From contig OX596339.1 of the NCBI GenBank assembly GCA_951394405.1, positions 2,418,001 through 2,482,000 on the forward strand: a DNA stretch of 64,000 bases. The letters are read 5' to 3'. The DNA is from Coprinellus micaceus. Taxonomy: Eukaryota; Basidiomycota; Agaricomycetes; Agaricales; Psathyrellaceae. Below the pieces are notes generated by a model. The model was not told the origin of the DNA and did not search any database. It saw only the letters and a program-made list of their open reading frames with translations. Position 1 is the stretch's first letter, and each line of letters starts with the position of its first letter. Shown in pieces: positions 30,764 to 41,644 of this stretch. Made by a program: the position numbers and the translations under genes.

Positions 30764-33252
30764 CCCCCACCGTGCGAGGCTATCCAGCATAACGGACAGC
30801 CCTGTCACAATCTCGACCAGCTTTGGGGTGCCCTACACGGCACCTACAATGCGGCCAACGACCAACCGGTCGATCTGAGTCTACTGGACAAACTCCCCGA
30901 CGAGCCTGTCAGGGAATGGCCAGTGTTCTCTCTCCTAGAAATGAGGCAAGCCCTTGAGGCGTGCTCATCTCGATCCTCTCCAGGCACTGACCATGTTACA
31001 TGGCAGCACCTGAAGTATATCTTCTCAGTACCTGAATGCGAAAAGGTCGTGATGGACTTGGCCAATGCCTGCATAAAAACCGGGCACTGGCCAAAACACT
31101 TCAAGGACTCGCTTTCGATCATCATACCGAAACCGAACAAGCCGTCCTACTCTGCCCCAAAGGCGTTCAGACCCATCGTGCTCTTGAACACCCTTGGTAA
31201 ATTGGTTGAAAAGATGATTTCCAACCACTTTCAGTTTGACATGATCAAGTACGATCTTGTCGATCCAAATCAAATGGGAGGGGTGCGTCAGCGCTCCACC
31301 AAAGATGCAGGCCTATTCCTTACGCACTTGGTGCGGACGGGATGGGCAGCAGGACTTAAGACGAGCGTTGTAGCCTTCGACATCGCCCAGTTCTTTCCAT
31401 CCATCAACATGAGTTCTTACTCGAGGTACTCCGCAAACAAGGCTTCCATCCTATGGTGGTGACCTTCTTTGAATCTTACCTGGTGGAGCGCCACAAATCC
31501 TATGTGTGGAATGGCTCTACTTCGGAACTGTTCCGGGCGGACGTGGGGATAGGACAGGGCTCGGCCCTCTCACCCGTACTGTCTGCCCTTGTCATAGCTC
31601 CAATCATGAAGCTCTTCTGATTGAGACCAGAGGGGAAACTTGCTACCTTAATCTCATATGTGGATGATGGTACCATCATTGTCCAATCTTGCACAGTTGA
31701 GGAGAACTGCGTGCATTTGTATCATGCATATCAGTGTCTCTTCGAGATGTTTACAAAGCCAGGGCTCGTCTTGGAACACGACAAGACTGAACTCTTCCAC
31801 TTCGACAGAGGGCGTATGGAGTTCCATACGCCCTTAGACCTTGGATATGCGCCCTACACAGGTGCTACCCCTCTGAAACCCAAGCAGTATTGGTGATACT
31901 TGGGCTTCTTCTTCGATCGGATGCTCTCCTTCAAGGAGCATATCCAGTACTACTCGACCAAAGCCCTCACCACTGTAATGGCGATGAGGATGCTTGGTAA
32001 TTCCACTCGAGGGCTGTCGCCCAACAACAAGCGCATCTTGTTCTGAGCGTGTGTGATCCCCATCTGCACGTACGGACATAGACTGTATTATGAGGGCACC
32101 AAGATCCAAGGCGCACTCAAAATTCTAACCTCCATGCAGTGTAAAGCAGCATGCTGGATTATAGGAGTGTTCCGTACATCTCCTACTGGGGGAGTGGAGT
32201 GCCTTGCAGGCCTCCCACCCATTCGTCTTCACCTCCAGAAACTCTCGCAGCGTGCTGTGTTCCAGACAGCGACATTATCTCCCACCCATCCCCTGCACTC
32301 CCTCTTACTGGAGGAACACAGGGGAAGTGCCCCCCCCCATTAAAGGGCCGCCTGTCACCTCTCCCCGGTGAACCACGGCCGCGTAAAGGACGCTATAGGA
32401 TCTAGGGCACCAGTTCATGGTGCTGCACGACCCCAAGGGGAAGCCAATCTGTCCGACGTACTCCAACGGGGGAGTATGGCTCCGACATGTTAACAAGAAC
32501 AACGCGCTGTGTGCACGGATGTGCAGGGCCATTCTCAACCATGCACTGACTGGCAAATACCGCCAACGGTTCAATATTCGTAACCAAGACTCACATGAGT
32601 GTGAGTGTGGTTGTCCGATGCAAACTAGGCATCATATCTTTACCCAGTGCGGGGTACTGGAGACTGCCAATCGTGACCCTCGCTACGTCCAGGAGCTCGT
32701 TTGGTTCTTAGAAGACAACCCAAAGGCCTTTGCCTTTGGGTTTGAATACGCCCCACAGGGGGATGGTTGAGAGGAGGCGGCCTCATTTGGTTTAGGCTGG
32801 TCTTTGCTGGTTAAAGGTTTCGCGTGAAGGGAGTTGGGTACGCCTGATCTGACTGTGTCAGTCCTTGCAACTGATGTGGTTAAGGGTCGGGTGAAGTGGG
32901 GTGCCCTCGTGAGAGGACACTCTCCGGCAGGCTGCAAGGAAGCACGCTGGGAGCCCATAACACCTTGTGACGGACTGGTACTGGTGGGGATTGGACTGGG
33001 CTGGGTGGGAATGCCGACTTGATATACCGATCTGTTAGTGCCGCAAGGCCTTTCACTGTCTGTCTGCTGGTTGGGGGTGAAACCTCAAGCGCTGGGCGTC
33101 TCCAAATAGTCAATCTTTCGTGTTTCATAATTGCAGTAGTACTTAGTTAGTGACGCTCGCGCTCTCTTTGTATGTTGATAGCGACCAGACTGCCATCGTG
33201 GCCCGGTATATAAAAGCTGATTTCCAAAAAAAAAAAAAAAAAAAAAAAAAAA
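30764..33252 (+). pseudogene. LINE-A copy 2 (plus), degenerate ORF2 and 3' UTR with poly(A)
   Basis: Begins in the region before RT (AIQHNGQPCHNLDQLW), then RT with VVAFDIAQFFPSI and SYVDDGTIIVQS. A one-base loss near 31407 and TGA stops at 31618, 31894 and 32044 break it. All three stops replace Arg codons, two of them CGA. A deletion near 32400 removes most of RNase H. The end of ORF2 (stop at 32768-32770), the 3' UTR and 26 A (33227-33252) follow. Confidence 0.9.
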
Positions 33253-35128
33253 GTCAAAGCAGCCAGGGGAGTGGTGGAAGGTGGCTAAACCGGTTCGATG
33301 TGGTACTAGCCTCAGTGATTCTGACTCTGAATCTGAACACTCGCCCTCTCCTCCTCCTGCACCTGCACCGCCTCTTGCTGCCCCTGCACCTCGTCCTCTC
33401 ACTGCCCCTGCCCTTGGCCGGGCCCTTGCACCGCAACTTGCCCCTGCTCCCCCAGCTCTCTGGGAAGCCAGGGAACTGAGTCCTGCTGTTGACAATGAGA
33501 GTGATGACAACATGGGTGGATACGGTGAAGTCAACGACTTTGCAGGTGTCTCTGCCACTGGTGACCCTCGTACCTACAGGGAAGCCCTTGCTCAGCCTGA
33601 TAGTCAGCACTGGGAAGCTGCCACATGCGAGGAGATCCTCACCCTCACAGGCAATGGGACTTGGGAGCTGGTTGAACTGCCTCCTGGAGCCAAGGCCATC
33701 CCCTCTGGCTGGGTCTTCAAGACCAAACGCACTCCCGACGGCAAGGTTGAACGCATCAAGGGTCGTATTGTGGCCAAGGGCTGCAGCCAACATCCTGGGA
33801 TCGACTACTCTGAGACCTACGCCCCCACCTTCCGTCCTGCTGCCTTTCGTAATGCCCTTGCAGCTGCTGGGATCGAGGACATGCACCTTCATTCCTGCGA
33901 CTTCTCCTCTGCCTTCACTAACGGCAACTTGGATGAAGTCATCTACATGCGCCAGCCTGAGGGCTTCCACCAAGGTGGTCCCAACATGGTGTGCCTGCTC
34001 AAGAAGTCGCTCTACGGCCTCAAGCAAGGTGCCAGACAGTGGAACAAGAAGCTGCATGCCACGCTTCTGGACATGGGATTCACTCGGCTCCAGTCTGACC
34101 GGTCTGTCTACATCTACGCTCATGGAGATGTCCACATCATCCTCCCCGTCTACATTGACAACGTGACTCTGGCCTCCAAGAGCAAGGAGGCACTGGATCG
34201 AACTGTGGAGGAGCTCTCCAAGCGGTTCAAGCTGCGTGACTTGGGTGAAACCAAGTTCATCCTCGGTGTTGAAGTCGTCAGGGATCGTCCCAACCGGTCC
34301 ATCTCCCTCTCCCAGCGCCAGTACATCATTGACATCCTTGCTCGTTATGGTTTCGAGTCCTGCAGCCCTGTAGGCACGCCTCTCCCTCCTGGGATCAAGC
34401 TCTCCAAGTCCATGGGTCCTATCACCCAGGAAGAGATTGAGTTCATGCGCAGCATCCCCTACCTCAGCATCCTTGGTGCCATCCTCTACCTCGCCACCAT
34501 GACTCGTCCTGACATCTCCTATGCCGTTGGCTTCCTTGGCCACTTCAGCGCCAATCCAGGACCTCGTCACTGGGCTGCTCTCAAGCACCTCCTTCACTAC
34601 CTCAAGGGCTCTATGGATTACAAGCTCACCTACAGTGGAAAAGGCGTCAACTCAGTCACATTTGAGACCTACTGTGACGCCTCCCATGGTGACTGCCTTG
34701 ATTCTGGACGCTCTACTGGTGGTTATGTCACCACTGTGGCTGAAGGTGCTGTGAGCTGGTCCAGCAAGCTGCAGACTATTGTTGCTCTCTCTAGCACAGA
34801 GGCTGAGTACATGATTGCAGTTGAGGCTGGAAAGGAGATCCTATGGATGCGCAACATCCTTGGCGAGTTTGGCTTCCCCCAGCATGGTCCATCCACCCTC
34901 CACATCAACAACCAGTCTGCTATCAGTGTCAGCAAGAACCCCAAGCACTTTGGACGCATGAAGCACCTGGATCTGCGGTTCTTCTGGTTGCGAGACATTG
35001 TGGAAGCTGGTACCATTGCCCCTGTTCACATCAAGGGCACTGAGCAGCCTGCAGACTGCCTCACCAAGGCCCTTCCTCTTCCAGCCATCCGACTTGCACA
35101 AGAACGACTTGGACTCCGTGCAGATTAA
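33253..35128 (+). pseudogene. Copia-1 reverse transcriptase and RNase H, catalytically dead
   Basis: One uninterrupted frame from the linker (SKQPGEWWKVAKPVR) through RT (FKTKRTPDGKVERIKGRIVA, LYGLKQGARQWNKKL) and RNase H to the natural end TKALPLPAIRLAQERLGLRA. The RT catalytic box reads YIDN (34151-34162) where the minus-strand copy at 38506 has YIDD. The RNase H DNQSA motif reads NNQSA (codon 34907-34909). Both changes are G to A within CpG. The fragment has no gag or integrase of its own and follows a LINE-A poly(A). Confidence 0.92.
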
Positions 35129-35234
35129 GGGAGTGTGTTGACTGAAGGGAGTGAGTCTCAGTCAAGGGAGTGTGTTGGAACTTGGTGACTTGGTGACTCC
35201 ACCCTTATCCATCCTTATCCATTCACAGATCACC

Positions 35235-35829
35235 TGTTACGCTTCGCTTCACATGACTTGTAATATGTGCTATATTTTTATCTCGGTCCAGGACTTATTC
35301 TTTTTCTTTTGGCCAAACTCTTTTGTATTAGTATTTGTGTTTTGGTTAAGTAGTTGACTTTTGTTGACTTGTTATGACGATTATTGAGTCATGTTATTTA
35401 TGACTCATATTCGACTCATCCTTAGTCTGCTTAGACTAAGTATGACTTGTCTTGACTGTAATCGACTCATAGTTATATTGACTTGTTAGTTATATTGACT
35501 CATAGCGACTAGTATCCATGGGTATATAAACCCTATAGATTAGACCCATGTACTTTAGCTTGTTATACTTTTCCCCCGTTATCGAATAGTGCCTTGTGCC
35601 AAAACCCAAAGACAACTAAGAGCAAGCCAATTAAGCCAATAAGACAACGACCAACGCCTAAGTCCAAGCGAGCTATCGTCAACATAGTTCTTGGTAGTAT
35701 CAGATACAACGATCGTCAACATCGTACTCGATACCTAAGTTAAGTAATCATTGCATCATTGACCATTGACCTGCCCAGAGTCGACCAATTGTCGGACACT
35801 TGTCCAACTCCCTCATCGAGGTCGTAACA
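35235..35829 (+). mobile_element. Ty3/gypsy-type solo LTR with 5-bp target duplication
   Basis: A 595-bp sequence with ends TGTTACG...CGTAACA, flanked by TCACC on both sides (35230-35234 and 35830-35834). It holds a TATA-like GGGTATATAAACCC near 35520 and repeated GACTCATA words. No internal coding sequence remains, consistent with LTR-LTR recombination. Assignment to gypsy rests on the 5-bp duplication, the size and the TGTTAC ends. Confidence 0.8.
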
Positions 35830-36044
35830 TCACCCTTATCCATCATGATCTTCCCCTTCATCAGTTATCTTGATGTAATCAGACTTAGTGATCATATCTG
35901 GATCATCTAGCATCATGTGACCTGATTCCTGTGTATCAACACTCCATGTATTGCCCTGAGGCCCCTTAGTTTGGTACTCTGACCTAGAGGCTTCAGGTGA
36001 GTAGCAGTATGCCCCAATATCAACAGTTCAGTACTCTGACCTAG

Positions 36045-37980
36045 GGGACAGGGCTCTGCCCTTTCACCCGTACTATCTGCCCTTGTCATAGCTCCAATCA
36101 TGAAGCTATTCCGATTGAGGCCAGAGGGGAAACTCGCTACCTTAATCTCATACGTGGACGATGGTACAATCATCGTCCAGTCTCGCGATGTTGAAGAGAA
36201 CTGCATGCATTTATACCATGCATATCAGTGCCTTTTCGATATGTTTACAAAGGCAGGGCTCGTCTTAGAACACGACAAGACAGAACTCTTCCATTTCTCC
36301 AAGGGCCATACGGACTTCCGTATGCCCCTTGATCTCGGATATGCCCCCTTCACAGGGGACACCCCTCTGAAACCCAAGCAGTATTGGCGCTACTTGGGCT
36401 TCTTCTTCGACCGGTTCCTGTCCTTCAAAGAACACATCCGATACTATTCGACCAAGGCTCTCACTACCGTAATGGCTATGAGGATGCTTGGTAACTCTAC
36501 TCGAGGGCTATCGCCCAAGAACAAACGAATCTTGTTCTGAGCGTGTGTGATCCCCATCTGCACGTACGGACATAGGTTGTGGTACTATGAGGGCGCCAAG
36601 ATCCAAGGCGCACTCAAGATTCTAACCTCCATGCAGCGTAAAGCAGCATGTTGGATAATAGGAGCGTTTCATACGTCTCCTACTGGGGGAGTGGAGTGCC
36701 TTGCAGGCCTCCCACCCATTTGTCTTCACCTTCGGAAACTGTCACAGCGTGCTGTGTTCCGAACGGCGACTCTATCTGACACACACCCTCTGCGCTCCCT
36801 CCTACCTGAGGAACACAGGGGTAGTGCCTTTCCCCATTACGGGGCCGCCTGTCACCTTTCCCCGGTGAACCGTGGCCATGTAAAGGACGCTATAGGACAA
36901 ACCCTCAGGGGATTGCCCAAACTGACGGAGAAGTTCGAGCCATGTGCGGTCGAAAACACTCCAGGATCTAGGATGATGGACCTCTATGGGGCCCAAGTCC
37001 ACTTCAACAGTTTCCAGCGGTACGGCGAAGATATCTTCGAACGTCGCCGACAGGAACTGAATACTCTTTGGAACTCTCTGAGTACCAATAACCGCACGGT
37101 GTGCATGGGGGTGGACGCGTCCGTCCCCAAGACCACCAGGCACAATGCGACCGCGGCCTACGTATATGAAGGCTTAGGCAACCAACGGAGCAAGGGAGTC
37201 ACGGTGGCAGGACGAGTCCTGTCATCCGACGCCGAGCTCCTAGCGATTCGAATGGCGGTTGGAAGGGCTACGGCCCTAGAAGACTGTGATCGGATTGCGA
37301 TATTCACTGACTCTTTAGCCATGGCTAAAAGGGCAGTCGATCCGGGGATCCACTCGGGCCAGGCGTTTTCGCTTGCGACCCGTAAGGCCCTCCGCACCTG
37401 GTTTGCCGCCAAGGCGGACAGACGGGTGGACTTCATCGAGACCCCTTCAAAGCTGAAGTGGGGTCTCCAACATCGTGCTCATTTGCACGCGCGGAGCCTC
37501 CCTCCCACTCCTGCAGGGGTGAGACCCGCTACCTCTCTCGATAGCGTGCGCAAGCATGTTGCCGACTCCGCACTGGACGCGTGGGCTACTCAGGCACGCA
37601 ACCCAGACTATCTAGGGCACCAGTTCATGGTGCTGCGCGACCCCAAGGGGAAGCCAACTCGTCCGACATACTCCAATGGGGGAGTGTGGCTCCGACATGT
37701 TAATGAGAGTAATGCGCTTTGTGCACGTATGTGCAGAGCCATCCTCAACCACGCGCCTACTGGAGAGTACTACTCCCGGTTCCGCATACCTGGCCATGAC
37801 AATCACGAATGTGAATGCGGCTGTCCGGTGCAAACTCGTCACCATATTTTCACGCAGTGCGGTGTACTGCAAACTTACGATCGGGATCCCCGCTTTGTGC
37901 GAGAACTCGTTTGGTTTTTAGAGGACAACCCAAAGGCCTTCGCCTTCGGGTTCCAATACGCCCCACAGGGGGATGGTTGA
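36045..37980 (+). pseudogene. LINE-A copy 3 ORF2 C-terminal half
   Basis: RT with SYVDDGTIIVQSRDVEENC, then a CGA-to-TGA stop at 36538-36540, then an in-frame run through RNase H (GVDASVPKTTRHNATAAYVY, SSDAELLAIRMAV, IFTDSLAMAKRAVD) to the natural end PQGDG. Apart from the stop it is well preserved. Confidence 0.92.
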
Positions 37981-38453
37981 GAGGACGCGGCCCCGTTTGG
38001 TTTGGACTGGCCTCTGCTGGTTAAAGGTCTCACGTGAAGGGAATTGGGTAGGTACCCCGACATGTCAGTCCTTGCAACTGATGTGGATGAGGGGTACCTG
38101 AAGCGCGGTTACCGTGAGGGACACCGTTCGGGGGCAGGCAAGGTGTGCCCCCGGGGCCCATAACACCTTGTGGTGGACTGGTACTGGTGGGGATTGGACT
38201 GGACTGGGTGGGAATGCCGACTCAACATACCGATCTGTTAGTGCCGCAAGGCCTTTCATTGTCTGTCTGATGGTTGGGGGTAAAACCTCAAGCGCCGGGC
38301 GTCTCCAAATCGTCAAATTTTACTTCTCATAAATGCTGTAGTACTTAGTTAGTGACGCTCGCGCTCTCTTTGTATGTCTGATAGCGACCGGACTGCCATC
38401 GTGCCCCGGAATACAAAAGCTGATTTCAAAAAAAAAAAAAAAAAAAAAAAAAA
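36045..38453 (+). mobile_element. LINE-A copy 3 (plus), 5'-truncated, 14-bp target duplication
   Basis: Flanked by perfect GTACTCTGACCTAG (36031-36044 and 38454-38467). It starts in RT just before GQGSALSPVLSALVIAPIMK and ends with the 3' UTR and about 26 A. This is a textbook 5'-truncated LINE insertion by target-primed reverse transcription. Confidence 0.95.
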
Positions 38454-38505
38454 GTACTCTGACCTAGAGGCTTCAGTGTCCCTGCCCCCAGTTACACTTT
38501 CTACA

Positions 38506-39310
38506 CGAAACCGTAACGAGCAAGGATGTCGATGATGTACTGGTGCTGGGAGAGGGAGATGGACCGGTTGGGGCGATCCCTGATGACTTCAACACCGAGG
38601 ATGAACTTGGTTTCACCCAAGTCACGCAGCTTGAATCGCTTGGAGAGCTTTTCCACAGTTCGATCAAGTGCCTCCTTGCTCTTGGAGGCCAGAGTCATGT
38701 CGTCAATGTAGACGGGGAGGATGATGCGGACATCTCCATGTGCGTAGATGTAGACAGACCGGTCAGACTGGAGTCGAGTGAATCCCATGTCCAGAAGCGT
38801 GGCATGAAGCTTCTTGTTCCACTGTCTGGCACCTTGCTTGAGGCCATACAGCGAAGGAGAGGGTGAGTGTTCAGATTCAGAGTCAGAATCACTGAGGCTA
38901 GCACCACGTCGAACCGGTTTAGCCACCTTCCACCACTCCCCTGGCTGCTTTGATTGCCGTCCTGTGCGTCTGACAGGCTGAGGGGCAGGACTCGCACCAC
39001 GAAGCTGGGCAGGAGCAGGGGCAGGCGGTTGAGGAGCAGGCAGATTCAGAAGGGGGACTGGAACCGGTGAAGCACCTCGAGGTGCTGGGGGTGGCTCAAT
39101 GTGAGCAGGTAGATGCACAGGCATCTGGGGAAGCTCAACGTCATCAGGAACCTCTGGGGACGCAGCAGGGGCGCCAGAGGGGATGGGAGCGGTGGGTGGT
39201 TGTCCAAGAAGATGGAGGAGGTTGTGGTCGATGGAGTTGTTCATCCTGAGACCAGGGAAGTAGCGTTCGTCAAACTCAGCACGTTCAGAGACAAAGAACT
39301 GCTTGGTGGT
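38506..39310 (-). pseudogene. Copia-1 pol fragment with in-frame internal deletion
   Basis: The minus strand encodes the integrase end (TTTKQFFVSERAEFDERYF) and the linker. Near 38855 an in-frame deletion joins SDSDSESEHSPSP directly to SLYGLKQGARQW, removing the first half of RT. The rest of RT has an intact YIDDMTLASKS catalytic box. The fragment stops at ARYGF where it meets the LTR. Confidence 0.88.
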
Positions 39311-39447
39311 GGTGGCCGCTTCTTGATCTCGTACCACCACCTTCCTCTTTGGGCCGCACACTCTCCACCTCGCATCCTTCGCTACTCGACACATAGGAAG
39401 ACGTCGTTCACTCGATACCGGTACAACATTCGCCTTCGACATCGTTG

Positions 39448-41508
39448 ATGTCAACACCGCACCGCCGCGACCCGCCCCGGTCGTCGTCGTCCCCCCCGGG
39501 GGCTCGATCGCGATCGCGGGCTCAGCCTCCCGAGACCCTCCCTCCTCCTCGCTCGCGCGCCACCTCCCCTGGGGGTAGGCACCAGCGTACTCCGACCGCC
39601 CGTGCGGCATCTACCGTCTCTACGGAGTCGGGGGTGTCTTTCGGGTCGTCTCAACCTCGCGCGTCCTCCACCAGGGACCGCTACCGACCAGACATCCCCT
39701 CCCAGCGAGGGGCAGTCAGGCCACCTTCTCGTGCTTCAACGGATGGGGATGATGAGGATCCGTTGAACACCCTTCCGCTCTCTGCTCAGGCTCTCCAGGC
39801 TCGCCTGGAAGCCGCCCGAGCAGAGGCATCGCAGACCCCTAGGGGTTCTGCGAGTTCGGAGATGCTGCGTCAAGAGCCGGGAGCTCCGACCACGGAGGAC
39901 ACCTTCAGTCGTGCATCGACTGTGGTCCCTACGAGGTCCATCACATCCCTGCGAGAGGCCTCTGACGCCCTCCACCTTCTCGCCGCCTACTTCCTCGACC
40001 ATGACGTTCCCCCGCCGTCCCAGGACGCGGAAACGGAAGACATGGCCGTCGAAGAAGTCGACCTTATCTCGTTGGCCTTCGATAGGCTGACTGCTGCTGT
40101 CCGGGGCTCTACCTGGGCTGATTCTATTGCTCTTGACCCCCCTGCGGTCTACGCGCCCATGGCGCACGAGCAACTCTTCCCGGCGGGCGGACAACTGTCC
40201 AACGCCGACGATTTCCCTCTCCTCTCCGATCCCCAGCACTCTGACTGGGTCGATCAGGGGGATAATCCCACGGTGCGGTGTAGGGTGTTTAGACCCCCAA
40301 CTCCCACCCGGCGCACAGACCAGACCCGGCCCGCTCCGGCGGCATCGGCGATGGATCTGGACGTCACTCCGGCCCAAGCTCCGGCTCAGGCCCCACCTCC
40401 GGCCCCGGCCCCCGATCCGAGTCGTCCGTTTCCATCGGCGACCCGGAAGAAGGGCAAGGCCAAAGCTCCGGCCGCTCCCCCCAAGCCCGCCAAGGGCCCG
40501 GAGGACCGGCCCACTCTTCCGATCGCTGGTGCGACCCCGGTCCATGCCCAACCGGCTAGACCGACGGTTCCGTTCCAGCGTCCTCCCTCGGGTGGAGGTC
40601 TCCCTGCTGGCCCTCGGGCCGGGGCGACAAAACCCAAGGCTCGGCAAACCTTCGTCGTCGTTGCACGCAAGGCTGCCAACCTCTCCAAGGCTGAGTCTGC
40701 TGCCATTTTGGCAAAGGCTCGCCCCGATCTCCCCGCGGCTTCCATCGCGAAGATGGTGGACGCAAACCCCTCGCCTTCCGGCGCTTCTGGTTCTTCGAAG
40801 TCGAAGAAGAAGAAGCCTGCGAAGGCTCCCTTCACGATCGACGGGCCTTCTCGAAGGCAAGTCATCGTCATCTTCGGCGAGGGAGTCAAGGCCCCCGCCC
40901 CTCCTTGGGAAACCGTGCAAGGCGGTCTCAACACAGCTCTCGAAGTCCGGCAATCGAGGATTCGCATCCTCTCCGGGAGCAACACCACTGGGGGCTGGGC
41001 CCTCACCACGACGGAAGTACCGTCCGAGAACGACCTCGATGTCATTCGCGGATGGCTACACGCCGCCTATCCCGACCTCGCCAAGAAAATCTGGGCGGGT
41101 CTACCATCGTCGACGTCTTACCTCAAGATCGTCGGCTGTCCTCGTTACCGCAACGCGAGCGGCGACGCTACCACTGCCGGAGATATCAGGACCGCCCTCG
41201 AGGCCTCCCCTCTCTCCGTCTACATCCACCTGACGGCTATGCCTCGGGTTATCAAGGAGTCGGACCGCAGCACCTCTGCCACGGCCTACTTCAACATCTG
41301 GGACTCCCAACACGGATCCCGCGCGAAGTGCTTGATCGACAAGCGCATCATTGTCCTCGGGAGGGAGTGCTTCATTCGTGGAGCAACCCCCCAACCCGGT
41401 GTCCCCCTCTGCCAGAACTGCTGGCGTTGGGGTCACCCTACTGTCGGATGCCGAGCTCACGCACGGTGCCCAATTTGCGGCCAGCCTCATCGCGAACACG
41501 AGCATCGC
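39448..41508 (+). pseudogene. LINE-B ORF1 (gag-like), first part
   Basis: ATG at 39448. A Pro/Ser/Arg-rich N-terminus and Ala/Pro-rich middle lead to a basic SKSKKKKPAKAP stretch. An RRM-like region (RRQVIVIFGEGV, YFNIWDSQHGSRAKCL) and Cys/His knuckles (CQNCWRWGHPTVGC, CPICGQPHREHEH) follow. The frame continues into the LINE-A insert, so the last residues before the local stop are not LINE-B. The true end resumes at 49920. Confidence 0.9.
41494..41508. repeat. Target-site duplication of LINE-A in LINE-B (left copy)
   Basis: GAACACGAGCATCGC here and at 49920-49934, fifteen of fifteen identical. Confidence 0.95.
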
Positions 41509-41644
41509 CATCGCTTCTTGATCTCTTACCACCACCTTCCTATTCGGGCCGACCAATCTCCACTCTCGCAACATCTCTACCCCGTCGTCTGGAAGGTGTA
41601 CCGCTGAGTCCTGAGCTGGTATACGACCACCGAGGGCATCTTTG

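Larger units (their letters stand above)
35173..38505 (+). repeat. Copia-1 3' LTR, split by two insertions
   Basis: LTR pieces are 35173-35234, 35835-36044 and 38468-38505. Together they give 310 bp, the same as the LTR at 17106. A gypsy-type solo LTR and a LINE-A copy occupy the gaps. A short purine-rich tract precedes it, after the pol stop. Confidence 0.92.

Noticed and set aside
18236..38505. One single giant copia-1 element with nested inserts
   Set aside because: LTR classes differ (253 vs 310 bp) and the linker segment 28447-28918 is present again at 33254-33690, so at least two copies are involved.
40386..41045. 219-codon minus-strand frame within LINE-B ORF1
   Set aside because: Anti-sense shadow of a GC-rich coding region; the plus frame carries the LINE ORF1 motifs.
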